Assembly (NCBI RefSeq): GCF_043876815.1
Contig: NZ_JBAWKA010000001.1
Span: forward strand, 1,054,001 to 1,118,000
From: Gaetbulibacter_A sp043876815
GTDB taxonomy: Bacteria > Bacteroidota > Bacteroidia > Flavobacteriales > Flavobacteriaceae
Length of the DNA: 64,000 nucleotides
Direction: 5' to 3'
Below, piece by piece: positions 15,141 to 22,966 of this stretch (its first letter is position 1; the number at the start of each line of letters is the position of its first letter). Below the pieces are notes generated by a model. The model did no database searches, was not told the origin of the DNA, and worked only from the letters and a program-made list of their open reading frames with translations. Both the position numbers and the translations under genes were made by a program.

Positions 15141-16928
15141 ATGCCAACTTTTGATAAAGAAGGATTCTTGTTTTACCGTAAAAAGGATGCCGAAATATTG
15201 TTTAAGGCTGCTTTTATAACTAGCGTAATAGGAATGTTTCTGTTTATAGCCGATTTTGGGTTCAATAAATCAGAATACATCCAAAAACTTTTTAATACCT
15301 ACTATTTTATTGTTATTGCTCTTGGTATTATTGCCACAATACTTCGATACCTTGAAAGACTAAAAAAGATTAAACGGTCTGTAATTATTTTTGATGTCGT
15401 TACAATCCTTGTTACCCTATTTATTTTATTTGCCCATTTTCTAGGTGAAGACGCACATAGGCACATATCATTTCTCTATAATGATAACTGGGTAAAGTTT
15501 GCTATTATACTAACGTTTATACGAGAGTTTTCAGAGCAAAACATCAATTATAAAAACACAAGATTAAATCCGGCACAGCTTTTTATTGTAAGTTTTTTAG
15601 GCATTATTTTTTTAGGGGCTTTGTTGTTAATGTTGCCGAATGCAACCTATCGAGACATATCGTTTTTAGATGCTTTGTTTACAGCCACAAGTGCCGTATG
15701 CGTTACGGGGTTGATTGTAGTTGATACAGGTAGTTATTTTACAATATTTGGACAGTCCATAATTTTATGCCTAATCCAAGCAGGTGGTATAGGCATTCTT
15801 ACCATAGCAAGTTATTTCTCGTATTTTTTTAAGGGTGGAGCAACCTATGAAAACCAATTGACATTAGGAGACATGACAGGAGCTAATAAATTGGGTGAAG
15901 TGTTTTCAACCCTAAAACGTATTTTAACTATAACATTTTCTATAGAGCTTTTGGCTGCAATCTTAATCTACTTAAGCCTTGATAAAAATTTGTTGGGATC
16001 TTTTTTTGAAAAACTGTTTTTCTCGGTATTTCATGCGGTGTCAGCTTTTTGTAATGCAGGATTTTCAACATTGCCTAACAGTTTATACGAATCAGGGTTT
16101 AGATATAATTATATGCTACAAGGCATTATCGTTGCTGCCTTTGTTTTGGGCGGTCTAGGATTTCCCATTGTAGTTAATATTATAAAATTTCTAAAATATT
16201 TTATCACAAAGAAAGTATTTTATTTCACTGGTAAAAAGCAATCCCACAAGCCTTGGGTCCTCAACCTTAACAGTCGTATCACATTGGTAACAACATCGGT
16301 TTTAACGGTTGTAGGTACAATATTGTTTTATATTAATGAATATGATAATACTTTGGCAGAGCATCAAGGTTTAGGGAAATTTATAACGGCATTGTTTGGA
16401 GCAGCTACACCACGTACCGCAGGCTTTAACACGGTCGATATGACAGCACTAAACTTTTCAACAGTAATGATGTTGTTTCTATTAATGTGGATTGGTGCGT
16501 CACCAGCATCTACAGGTGGCGGTATTAAAACAAACACATTTGCTATTGCTACTCTTAACTTTTTGAGTTTAGCAAGAGGCAAATCAAAAATTGAAGTATT
16601 TAGAAGAGAGATAGCTCAAATTTCAGTTAGGAGAGCCTTTGCTGTTATTTCGTTGTCATTATTGGTAATAGGAACAGGCATTATTTTAATTTCCATATTC
16701 GATAGTGATAAAAACTTACTCGACATAGCTTTTGAATGTTTTTCAGCATATAGTACTGTAGGTTTAAGTTTAGGAATCACATCCTCATTAAGTTCAATGA
16801 GTAAGTTAACCATTATTGCAGTAATGTTTATTGGTAGGGTCAGTATGTTAACCTTACTAATCGCATTCTTTAAGAAAATCAAACATAAAAATTACAAATA
16901 TCCCGTTGAAGAATTAACAATAAATTAA
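15141..16928 (+). CDS. trkH: TrkH/KtrB family potassium uptake channel
   Basis: A 595-residue membrane protein. The first ~125 residues hold extra membrane helices not found in short KtrB proteins. The K+ channel core follows from about residue 145 (RLNPAQLFIVSFLGIIFLGA). Four selectivity-filter loops are visible: TSAVCVTGLIVVDTG, AVSAFCNAGFSTLPNSL, GAATPRTAGFNTVDMTAL and FSAYSTVGLSLG. It forms the cytoplasmic-membrane pore for K+ (or Na+/K+) uptake and needs a TrkA/KtrA ring, encoded 12 bases downstream. Start chosen at ATG 15141, after the regulated promoter. Complete length. Confidence 0.9.
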   Translation: MPTFDKEGFLFYRKKDAEILFKAAFITSVIGMFLFIADFGFNKSEYIQKLFNTYYFIVIALGIIATILRYLERLKKIKRSVIIFDVVTILVTLFILFAHFLGEDAHRHISFLYNDNWVKFAIILTFIREFSEQNINYKNTRLNPAQLFIVSFLGIIFLGALLLMLPNATYRDISFLDALFTATSAVCVTGLIVVDTGSYFTIFGQSIILCLIQAGGIGILTIASYFSYFFKGGATYENQLTLGDMTGANKLGEVFSTLKRILTITFSIELLAAILIYLSLDKNLLGSFFEKLFFSVFHAVSAFCNAGFSTLPNSLYESGFRYNYMLQGIIVAAFVLGGLGFPIVVNIIKFLKYFITKKVFYFTGKKQSHKPWVLNLNSRITLVTTSVLTVVGTILFYINEYDNTLAEHQGLGKFITALFGAATPRTAGFNTVDMTALNFSTVMMLFLLMWIGASPASTGGGIKTNTFAIATLNFLSLARGKSKIEVFRREIAQISVRRAFAVISLSLLVIGTGIILISIFDSDKNLLDIAFECFSAYSTVGLSLGITSSLSSMSKLTIIAVMFIGRVSMLTLLIAFFKKIKHKNYKYPVEELTIN

Positions 16929-16940
16929 AAGATAAGGCAT

Positions 16941-17627
16941 ATGAAATATATAGTGGTAGGTTTAGGAAGCTTTGGAGCATCATTGGCCGAAAAATTAACA
17001 GAACAAGGTAATGAGGTGATAGCAATTGATACCAGTATGAATAAAGTGGATACTTACAAAGAAAGAATCACCCACACGATTTGTATGGATGCCACGGATG
17101 AGTTTACGGTATCAGGTCTTCCGTTAAATGATACCGATATGGTAATAGTGGCAATTGGTGAAGATAAAGGAGCCAATGTAATGACAACAGCTTTGTTCAA
17201 AAACTTTCAAGTGAAACGCTTAATAAGTAGGGCTATAGATGATTTGCACGAAAAAGTATTACATGCCATAGGAGTTGATGAAATCGTACACCCAGAAGAA
17301 GAATCTGCCGAACGTTGGGCAAAAAAACTATGTCTAAAAGGCGTAGTGGATTCATTTGAATTAAGTGATGATTATAGTATTGTAGAAGTCAATGTACCTG
17401 CTAGGTTTGATGGCAAAACTATTAAAGAAATCAATATCAGAGAAATATACAACCTTTTGGTGTTGACAACCATTGCTAATACAGAGATAAAAAGTATTGT
17501 TGGTAAAACCAGAAATGTCACCAAAGTTAAAGGTGTGGCAAGCCCAAATAATGTGCTTAACAAAGATGATATTCTCGTTGTGTATGGAGCAAATAAAGAC
17601 ATTAAAAAATTTCTAAAAGATGATTAA
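16941..17627 (+). CDS. trkA: TrkA/KtrA potassium uptake regulatory subunit
   Basis: A 228-residue cytosolic gating subunit. The N-terminal RCK (TrkA-N) Rossmann fold has MKYIVVGLGSFGASLAEKL with the GxGxxG dinucleotide motif, and DATDEFTVSGLPLNDTDMVI. The C-terminal TrkA-C domain runs from about residue 135 to the end (VVDSFELSDDYSIVEVNVPA to VYGANKDIKKFL). It binds nucleotides (ATP/ADP or NAD) and opens or closes the TrkH pore. It lies 12 bases after trkH and overlaps the next small gene by 8 bases, so it is one operon. Confidence 0.9.
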   Translation: MKYIVVGLGSFGASLAEKLTEQGNEVIAIDTSMNKVDTYKERITHTICMDATDEFTVSGLPLNDTDMVIVAIGEDKGANVMTTALFKNFQVKRLISRAIDDLHEKVLHAIGVDEIVHPEEESAERWAKKLCLKGVVDSFELSDDYSIVEVNVPARFDGKTIKEINIREIYNLLVLTTIANTEIKSIVGKTRNVTKVKGVASPNNVLNKDDILVVYGANKDIKKFLKDD

Positions 17628-17937
17628 TTTGAAAAAAATATTAAAGTATTTAATGATTGTTATCAGTCTAATTTCTTTTTCTTGTAAAGACAAATTACAC
17701 GATCAAATACTTGAAGAACAGAAAAAAGAACAAGACAGTATTAGCAAAACGCCTGAAGGCATTACATCAAAAATTGAAAATAATCATTTTGAGGTAATTA
17801 CTTTTGAAGGTTGTGAATATCTTATTTACAAAGAACAACCATCAAACAACAAAGCAATGGGGTTTATGGCTCATAAAGGAAATTGTAGTAATCCAATCCA
17901 TAATACACGATCTCCTAAGTTTGTTACTTCGGATTAA
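17620..17937 (+). CDS. Small lipoprotein of unknown function
   Basis: A 105-residue protein with a type II signal peptide: MINLKKILKYLMIVISLISF then SC, so Cys22 would be lipidated. A charged helical linker is followed by a C-terminal part with two Cys (EGCEYL, GNCSNP) and the phrase THKG-like AHKGNCSNPIHN. No family recognised. It overlaps trkA by 8 bases (ATGATTAA), so it is translated with the potassium genes. Residues like CEYL and HKGNC occur in small Bacteroidota periplasmic proteins; a link to ion transport is by position only. Confidence 0.55.
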   Translation: MINLKKILKYLMIVISLISFSCKDKLHDQILEEQKKEQDSISKTPEGITSKIENNHFEVITFEGCEYLIYKEQPSNNKAMGFMAHKGNCSNPIHNTRSPKFVTSD

Positions 17938-17972
17938 TGCAATAGTTTTTTGAGCTCAAATAACTAAATTAA

Positions 17973-18156
17973 AACCACCAAAATTTCAATTTGAAACGTC
18001 ACCAATAAAAATCAACGCTAACAATTGTCTTAGGACGTTTTAGTCATCTCATAAATAAAGAATTGTCATGTCGAGTAGCTTGCTGACCTGGACCTGCCTG
18101 CCTTCGGTAGGAATCCCTCCAATGGAAACCCTCCCGGCACAACATAAAAATTTAGA
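17973..18156. repeat. Long direct repeat B (right flank of the potassium block)
   Basis: The counterpart of 11961-12147, ending in TAAAAATTTAGAG beside the AbiE operator region. Together the two copies bracket terC through the small lipoprotein. No gene in 17938-18171. Confidence 0.75.
18065..18117. repeat. REP-like dispersed repeat, copy 4
   Basis: GTCATGTCGAGTAGCTTGCT to CTTCGGTAGGAATCCC, inside long direct repeat B. It carries the CCTGC-CTTCG-GTAGG hairpin like the other copies. Confidence 0.7.
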
Positions 18157-18171
18157 GTTAAACCCTATTAT

Positions 18172-18230
18172 TTTAGAAAAATTTAGAGATTTACACCGAA
18201 AAACCGTACTTTTCTCTAAAATTTTCTAAA
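18172..18230. promoter_or_regulatory. Large inverted repeat, predicted AbiEi operator
   Basis: Left arm TTTAGAAAAATTTAGAGA (18172-18189) and right arm TCTCTAAAATTTTCTAAA (18213-18230) match at 17 of 18 positions, with a 23-base spacer. It abuts the abiEi start. AbiEi antitoxins are known to repress their own operon by binding inverted repeats, so autoregulation fits. A further half-site-like AAAATTTAGAG lies near 18147. Confidence 0.65.
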
Positions 18231-18231
18231 G

Positions 18232-19023
18232 TTGACAGTCGCAGAATATATCATGCAATTACTTTCCTATGAGGAATACGCATTCTCTCTGGAAGAAGTA
18301 TTGGAGGAATCCTCTAAAGAAGCCACGGCAGTTAGACGAGAACTAAACCGCTTGGTAGAGAAAAAAGAAATTATTAACCTCCGAAAAGGCTTTTATTTGA
18401 TCATTCCGCCACGCTATGCTAATGCTCGTAAATTACCGCTACAACTCTATGTAGAAAAATTGTTCAAATACATGGATCGAAACTATTACCTGGGCTTATT
18501 TACAGCGGCTAAAATACATGGTGCAAGTCACCAACAAGTCCAACGGGATTACCTGATTATTGAAAGACCTAAGTTGGATGCTATTAAGAAAAAGAATTTT
18601 GACATTCAGTTTTATACCACCGGTAATTGGCCAAAAAATAATATCGAGTCCAAAAGAGCGGATGCAGGAATATACAAGATCTCTTCACCGGCACTAACCT
18701 TCGTCGATCTGATTAATCACCATACCAAAATAGGAGGATTAAACCGTATGTTAGCAGTCTTGGAAGAACTTACTGAAGAACTTCAGGAAGAGGATATCCG
18801 GACCTTATTAAGCTGGTACAACAATAAAAGCACCCTACAAAGAACGGGCTTTTTATTAGAGGAACTCATAGGTCCAAATAGCTTTGCGGACTTAATTTTT
18901 AACAAATTGGAGCAGCAAGCCTTTTATCCTATTCTACTCAGTCCAAAATCAAAACAAAAGCCGGGAAGTGTCAATAATCGTTGGAAAATAGATATCAATT
19001 TAAAATTGGAAACCGATCTATGA
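18232..19023 (+). CDS. abiEi: AbiEi-type antitoxin / autorepressor
   Basis: A 263-residue protein. The N-terminal winged helix (residues 1-65: VRRELNRLVEKKEIINLRKG, FYLIIPPRY) is followed by the AbiEi antitoxin domain (YYLGLFTAAKIHGASHQQVQ, VFxF-like IIERPK, PALTFVDLINH). AbiEi binds DNA and neutralises AbiEii, giving a type IV toxin-antitoxin system that blocks phage growth. The start is a TTG at 18232 just after the inverted repeat; the ATG at 18253 (MQLLSYEEY) is the alternative. It overlaps abiEii by ATGA. Confidence 0.85.
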   Translation: MTVAEYIMQLLSYEEYAFSLEEVLEESSKEATAVRRELNRLVEKKEIINLRKGFYLIIPPRYANARKLPLQLYVEKLFKYMDRNYYLGLFTAAKIHGASHQQVQRDYLIIERPKLDAIKKKNFDIQFYTTGNWPKNNIESKRADAGIYKISSPALTFVDLINHHTKIGGLNRMLAVLEELTEELQEEDIRTLLSWYNNKSTLQRTGFLLEELIGPNSFADLIFNKLEQQAFYPILLSPKSKQKPGSVNNRWKIDINLKLETDL

Positions 19024-19811
19024 TTCCCAAACCTAATATCGCCAGTTGGCAAGATCACGTACCCTGGAAAGAGTTTGCTCAGGTAGAGCAGGACTTAATA
19101 ATCAGCCGAACCCTAATACAAATTTTCTCGGATGACTTTTTAAAAGAAAACCTGGCCTTCAGGGGAGGTACGGCTTTACACAAGTTGTATTTAGATCCGG
19201 CGCCACGCTATTCAGAAGATATCGATTTGGTGCAGATTAAGCCCGGGCCTATCAAACCGATTATGAAGCGACTGGGAGAAGTTATTACCTTCTTCGAAGA
19301 GGCTCGAAGAACGGACAATAGAGGGCATGGTATTAAAGCACTCTATCGCTTTACTTCAGAATATGAAGAAATTAGAATGCGTTTAAAGATCGAAATTAAT
19401 TGCAGAGAACATGATAATGTTATGGATTATAAAGCTGTTCCTTTTGAAGTGACAAATGGATGGTTTCAGGGAAAATGTGACATAAGAACATATAACATAA
19501 ATGAATTACTGGGAACAAAGTTGAGAGCCTTATACCAACGTAGCAAAGGACGTGACTTATTCGATTTGGATTACGCCAGGCGTAACATGGCAATTAATGT
19601 AGATGAAGTATTAAAATGTTTCCGGTATTACATTGAATTTTCTACCGGCAATAAGCCGCCTTCCGAAAAGGAATTTCTACTGAATATGGAGGCAAAAGAA
19701 AAGGATCCAAACTTTAAAGGGGACATGGAGGCCCTTTTAAGACCAGAAATTAATTACGACCAAGATGAAGCATTTAACTGGCTCAAATCAGAGGTGATCT
19801 CAAAAATATGA
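19020..19811 (+). CDS. abiEii: AbiEii nucleotidyltransferase toxin
   Basis: A 263-residue protein from the ATG at 19020, overlapping the antitoxin stop by 4 bases. It has the AbiEii nucleotidyltransferase motifs: FRGGTALHKLYL near residue 45, RYSEDIDLVQ with the D-x-D metal site near 63, RLKIEINCREHD near 125, and KGRDLFDLDYA near 180. These enzymes transfer nucleotides to RNA (tRNA in related toxins) and cause reversible growth arrest. It is paired with AbiEi and is the right-most defence gene. All motifs are intact, so the toxin looks active. Confidence 0.87.
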   Translation: MIPKPNIASWQDHVPWKEFAQVEQDLIISRTLIQIFSDDFLKENLAFRGGTALHKLYLDPAPRYSEDIDLVQIKPGPIKPIMKRLGEVITFFEEARRTDNRGHGIKALYRFTSEYEEIRMRLKIEINCREHDNVMDYKAVPFEVTNGWFQGKCDIRTYNINELLGTKLRALYQRSKGRDLFDLDYARRNMAINVDEVLKCFRYYIEFSTGNKPPSEKEFLLNMEAKEKDPNFKGDMEALLRPEINYDQDEAFNWLKSEVISKI

Positions 19812-19929
19812 TTTGTTAAAAATGCGCTTATTGCGACCGATTAATTCTATTCAATAGTTAAAAAAAATGGAACTTCCTGCAAACGCAGGTAAAGCGGTGT
19901 TCCCAAGTCGCTCTGTTTCGTTCCATAAA

Positions 19930-20022
19930 GCATATATGCAAGTTATTTTAAGCGCTTAACGAGTTTGTTACTCCAATCAATATTCCAGGTTTCAATAATC
20001 TTTAGCTTTACTTGCATATAGC
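19930..20022. repeat. Inverted repeat at the left edge of the GC-rich segment
   Basis: GCATATATGCAAGT (19930-19943) and ACTTGCATATAGC (20010-20022) are reverse complements except for one extra base, enclosing about 66 bases. The GC jump begins right after the second arm. It could be a recombination site or an RNA stem. A smaller hairpin CCTGC-AAAC-GCAGG lies at 19876-19889, after abiEii. Confidence 0.5.
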
Positions 20023-20600
20023 ACTACGCGCACAACTGCGGCGACACGTCCTCGTTAGCGCGCTCCGTTTGCTTTATTTCACACACGCCGCAACTTGCTC
20101 ACCCGGCGCTCCACCATCACCCAAACCCAATAAGGTGTTCGCTGCGCTCACGTTATTTTAATTGGGTGCTGCCGCGCCTTCATAATTTGGCTCGCCTGCG
20201 GGTCGCTGCGGGCTGATCGGGCTGTCACAATTTTTGAACCCACAACGTCCAGGAGCTTCAATTTGCGCTCGTGCCTCACGCCAAATCTCCAGCCCCTTCC
20301 GGCGCCGCGCATACAAGTAGCGAAAGCCGTCCGGCTTGCCTGGCCCTAAAACCTCCAACCCTTATACCGCTATGCATACATGAGTATTAATTGATTCTCT
20401 TGATCATGCAACTAGAATACCGGGCCGGCAACCCTCCGGCCTTCCACAACCTGTATCTTTACCCATCCGAAATCAAAAATTCCGCCAGCCCTGCGTTTCA
20501 CGTTGCTGTGGCAGCTTTCCATATAATTTCAAGCCCCTTGCCACATCACCCTTGCTCCGCTCGCGGGCGGCTCGCGAACTCCATTGTATGGCCTTGACTA
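20023..20600. other. GC-rich non-coding segment with hairpins
   Basis: About 580 bases far richer in GC than the surroundings (one 60-base line, 20281-20340, is 39/60 GC). The short frames here have odd composition and no start or ribosome-site support, so it looks non-coding. Hairpins include GGCCGG-CAACCCT-CCGGCC (20423-20441), AAGCC-GTCC-GGCTT (20324-20337), and a longer GTGGCA/TGCCAC pairing near 20509 and 20541. It lies downstream of the leftward operon that follows and may be its long 3' RNA, a separate structured RNA, or an origin-like region. I recall similar text in other flavobacterial genomes but cannot check this here. Confidence 0.6.
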
Positions 20601-20686
20601 AAAATTAATCTGAATGTTATTATATAAGCATCCTAAAATCATAACTCCTTTATAATATATTGTACTTGTATTCAAGCTGTGTGCTT

Positions 20687-20830
20687 TCAGACAGAAAAGG
20701 CATATGCAATATCAAGGAACATTAAAATAAAAGGCCACGCAAAGATATGTGGTTTCCTCTCCCCACGCTTTAAAACTGTAAAGGTCAGGTCCTCCGGATT
20801 TTGAAAAAAATAGTCATACTTCCTGTTCAT
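20687..20830 (-). CDS. Small hypothetical protein, last gene of the leftward operon
   Basis: A 47-residue protein from the ATG at 20830 (MNRKYDYFFQNPEDLTFTVL, KRGERKPHIFAWPFILMFLD). The frame is open to an ATG at 20893, but the shorter form looks more natural. A C-terminal hydrophobic segment (IFAWPFILMFLDIAYAF) could be a membrane anchor. No family recognised. It lies 116 bases after the membrane protein gene. Confidence 0.4.
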   Translation of the reverse strand: MNRKYDYFFQNPEDLTFTVLKRGERKPHIFAWPFILMFLDIAYAFSV

Positions 20831-20946
20831 GTTTAAGGTGACTATTTTTTCCAAAAACCTTGACAGTTTTGCCCCACCACAAACCAGCCGCATAGCTTTT
20901 TATTTTCCTTTGAAAAAATGAGAAAGAAAGAAGGCACGCCCTATGG

Positions 20947-21150
20947 CTATTTCCCCTTTTTTGAATTGCTACGCGAATTAGCCCAGGCATAAAGCCTTTT
21001 AAAAAGTAGAGAAGCCAGATAACTCACAAAAGTCCCAAAAACAGCCATAATACCCGTTTTCAAGAAATCTTCAGAACCAAGATTCGCTAAGGCGGAAAAG
21101 ATTACCCCACCTAATATCGGATATTTTGAATGGACCACCGGATGCGACAT
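20947..21150 (-). CDS. Small holin-like membrane protein
   Basis: A 67-residue protein from the ATG at 21150 (MSHPVVHSKYPILGGVIFSA), starting 7 bases after the previous stop. Two hydrophobic stretches (ILGGVIFSALANL and GIMAVFGTFVSYLASLLF) are followed by a basic tail (KRLYAWANSRSNSKKGK). Size, two helices and basic C-terminus resemble phage holins, which make holes in the cytoplasmic membrane. This is a shape match only. Confidence 0.45.
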   Translation of the reverse strand: MSHPVVHSKYPILGGVIFSALANLGSEDFLKTGIMAVFGTFVSYLASLLFKRLYAWANSRSNSKKGK

Positions 21151-21157
21151 TACAAGC

Positions 21158-21406
21158 TTAGTTTTTAGAATCCCCGGTTTTCTCCGTAGTACTTGGTTCG
21201 GGTGCATCCGAAACGACAGCCTGACTTACAGCCGTAGCCACCGTACCGGCTAAACTTACATAGACAGCAATCGTGGTAACGATGGCAGGTAGGGCAATGG
21301 GAGCCGCTAAAATGGCACCACCGGCTGTAGCCAAAGCAATACCAATATTTCGAAGTCTTTTGAAGAATTTGGGGGTAGGGGATTTATAACGTTGAATAAG
21401 ATTCAT
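21158..21406 (-). CDS. Small two-helix membrane protein of the DUF5675 operon
   Basis: An 82-residue protein. The basic N-terminus (MNLIQRYKSPTPKFFKRLRN) precedes two Ala/Gly-rich hydrophobic segments (IGIALATAGGAILAAPIALP; AIVTTIAVYVSLAGTVATAV) and a short acidic, polar tail. It starts 4 bases after the DUF5675 stop. The pattern resembles small membrane proteins seen in phage-derived cassettes. No reaction can be assigned. Confidence 0.5.
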   Translation of the reverse strand: MNLIQRYKSPTPKFFKRLRNIGIALATAGGAILAAPIALPAIVTTIAVYVSLAGTVATAVSQAVVSDAPEPSTTEKTGDSKN

Positions 21407-21410
21407 GATG

Positions 21411-21806
21411 TTAAGATTTTATAGTTAAAAGAATAGGGTCGTTGAGGTCAAAACTCTGGTAACACAGTGAAACCAATGCTTTTAGCTTCGCTTGTGACTG
21501 CAGACCTTTTCCAAGCCCTGACAGATAGCTCACAGGGGCAATACAGCCCTCCAGATCCCGATGGGCGTCATTACCACCATGGATCAAAATAAGCTGCCTG
21601 TTCGGTACCTTTTTGATTAGTAAATGATGTTTAAAATGCTCCGAAAACCTCGGAACAACCTCGTAAGTGCCTTCCGGAATACACGACACTTTTTTTTCAT
21701 TTTCCAACCAGGGTAATTCGATGGTGAAACAAAAGAAATGATAATTGATAAAGAGGGCACCGTTGGTACCCTCTTTAAAATAGGTTCTATGGAGAACTAG
21801 GTCCAT
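21411..21806 (-). CDS. DUF5675 family protein
   Basis: A 131-residue protein from the ATG at 21806, one base after the stop of the upstream gene. It has recognisable DUF5675 features: LVLHRTYFKEGTNGALFIN, FTIELPWLENEKKVSCIPEG near residue 45, and RQLILIHGGNDAHRDLEGCI near 85, where the conserved His, Asp and Cys (HxGN...D..GC) recall a hydrolase site of L,D-transpeptidase or amidase type. Members occur in phages and prophage-like cassettes of Bacteroidota, so cell-wall cutting is a reasonable but unproven guess. No signal peptide; with the holin-like neighbours it could be part of a lysis set. Confidence 0.65.
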   Translation of the reverse strand: MDLVLHRTYFKEGTNGALFINYHFFCFTIELPWLENEKKVSCIPEGTYEVVPRFSEHFKHHLLIKKVPNRQLILIHGGNDAHRDLEGCIAPVSYLSGLGKGLQSQAKLKALVSLCYQSFDLNDPILLTIKS

Positions 21807-21807
21807 G

Positions 21808-22563
21808 TTAAACCGTATCGACTTTTGCAACGCTCAAGGCGTTGTAAGCACCGTTTTTAAGCGGATACATTTGTCCGTTCACCTCCTGGTAGAACTCCAC
21901 ACCAACAACCTGAATAACCGGAAGCGCGCTATTCGCTGTAATGCTTGCCGATAAAGCAATGGCGGCAGTATCATTACTGTCGTAAGGAAGGATAGCGGTT
22001 TCATCGCTTTCAAAGGAGGAAGCCTCATTTGGAAAATCCAGTTCAGCAACTCCGGTCACCAATTTGAAATGCGTGGTACCTGCAGGAGCTGCAATACGCA
22101 AGGTAGGGGCAAAGGCTGCTAAGGCAAGAGTAGCCTCACCGCTAACCCGATCAAAAGCAGCAACAAAAGGAGCATACAAGGTAGTCCCCAGTTTACCGTT
22201 GATGTTGAACTCAAAGTTGTTCAATAAGCTCAAATCCCCGTCCTGAAGCGTACGATCACCACGATCGTTAGTCGTGTCCGTTTTAGTGATCGCCACCAAA
22301 ACTTTAGTCAACCGACTAACCACTCTTTTGTCTTTTGCATTTTGGAGAAGAACCCGAATGGCATTTCGAAGGATCTTTCCACCTTTTCCGGCCCTTCCGA
22401 ACTCTGAGCCGTTCTCCCGAGTTCTTTGAAATGCAGGGTCATTAGCAATTCTGTTGGCATCCGGACCGCCTTTGATGCGGGCCAAATGACCATCACTTGA
22501 TTTGTAAAAGGAAATATCTCCAATAGTCCCTTTTAATTTGATAATACCAGTTTGTCTTGCCAT
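21808..22563 (-). CDS. Conserved-looking protein of unknown function, first gene of the DUF5675 operon
   Basis: A 251-residue protein. The N-terminus is strongly patterned: GTIGDISFYKSSDGHLARIK, DPAFQRTRENGSEFGRAGKG, GKILRNAIRVLLQNAKDKRV. The remainder (residues 120-251) is Ala/Thr/Leu-rich and beta-like. No catalytic motif, signal peptide or membrane segment. Its composition resembles a phage structural protein, but no fold was recognised. It heads a tight leftward operon (gaps of 1, 4, 7 and 116 bases). On its strand, TTGCTTTG about 30 bases before the ATG resembles a -7 box. Confidence 0.6.
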   Translation of the reverse strand: MARQTGIIKLKGTIGDISFYKSSDGHLARIKGGPDANRIANDPAFQRTRENGSEFGRAGKGGKILRNAIRVLLQNAKDKRVVSRLTKVLVAITKTDTTNDRGDRTLQDGDLSLLNNFEFNINGKLGTTLYAPFVAAFDRVSGEATLALAAFAPTLRIAAPAGTTHFKLVTGVAELDFPNEASSFESDETAILPYDSNDTAAIALSASITANSALPVIQVVGVEFYQEVNGQMYPLKNGAYNALSVAKVDTV

Positions 22564-22718
22564 AATTGTAGGTTTTTAGATTTCCAACAAAGCAATACCC
22601 AGATACGTTGTTTTTCAAAAAACACAGACCAAATATTCCGAATAGGATTAATAAAGCCTATTTAGTACTTTTAAACATAGATAAATCAAGTTTTAAGTAT
22701 GGATATAGTATTCTAAAA

Positions 22719-22910
22719 ATGAAAGTAGAACGAGCCTGCATATACCCCAAAGACATCCAACGGATAACCGGCCGAAGTGAACGCTATGGTCGTAAACTAT
22801 TGAATGAAATAAAAGCCCACTACGACAAAGCCCCACATCAATTCATAACCATTGAAGAATTCGCAGAATACACCGGCATCGACGAAAGGATAGTCGAAGA
22901 ATATTTATAG
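22719..22910 (+). CDS. Small DNA-binding-like protein divergent to the DUF5675 operon
   Basis: A 63-residue protein from the ATG at 22719 (MKVERACIYPKDIQRITGRS). The frame is open from 22608, but the upstream residues look like untranslated leader. The text RITGRSERYGRKLLNEIKAH and ITIEEFAEYTGIDERIVEEY suggests two short helix-turn-helix-like units. Together with its divergent position this suggests a regulator of the 21808-22563 operon. No named family recognised. Confidence 0.5.
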   Translation: MKVERACIYPKDIQRITGRSERYGRKLLNEIKAHYDKAPHQFITIEEFAEYTGIDERIVEEYL

Positions 22911-22966
22911 CTGATTTAATACAATTTGCATTAATTTAATACCAAATGTTTCGTATATTTAACTAG

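Noticed and set aside
12219..17937. Classical Kdp potassium system
   Set aside because: Only sensor and regulator resemble KdpDE; no KdpF, A, B or C genes are present, and the transporter is TrkH/TrkA.
20158..20358. 66-residue minus-strand frame in the GC-rich block
   Set aside because: Odd composition and overlapping hairpins; judged chance.
20391..20597. 68-residue plus-strand frame in the GC-rich block
   Set aside because: Pro/Ala/Ser/His-rich, no conserved look, no ribosome-site support; chance frame in GC-rich non-coding DNA.
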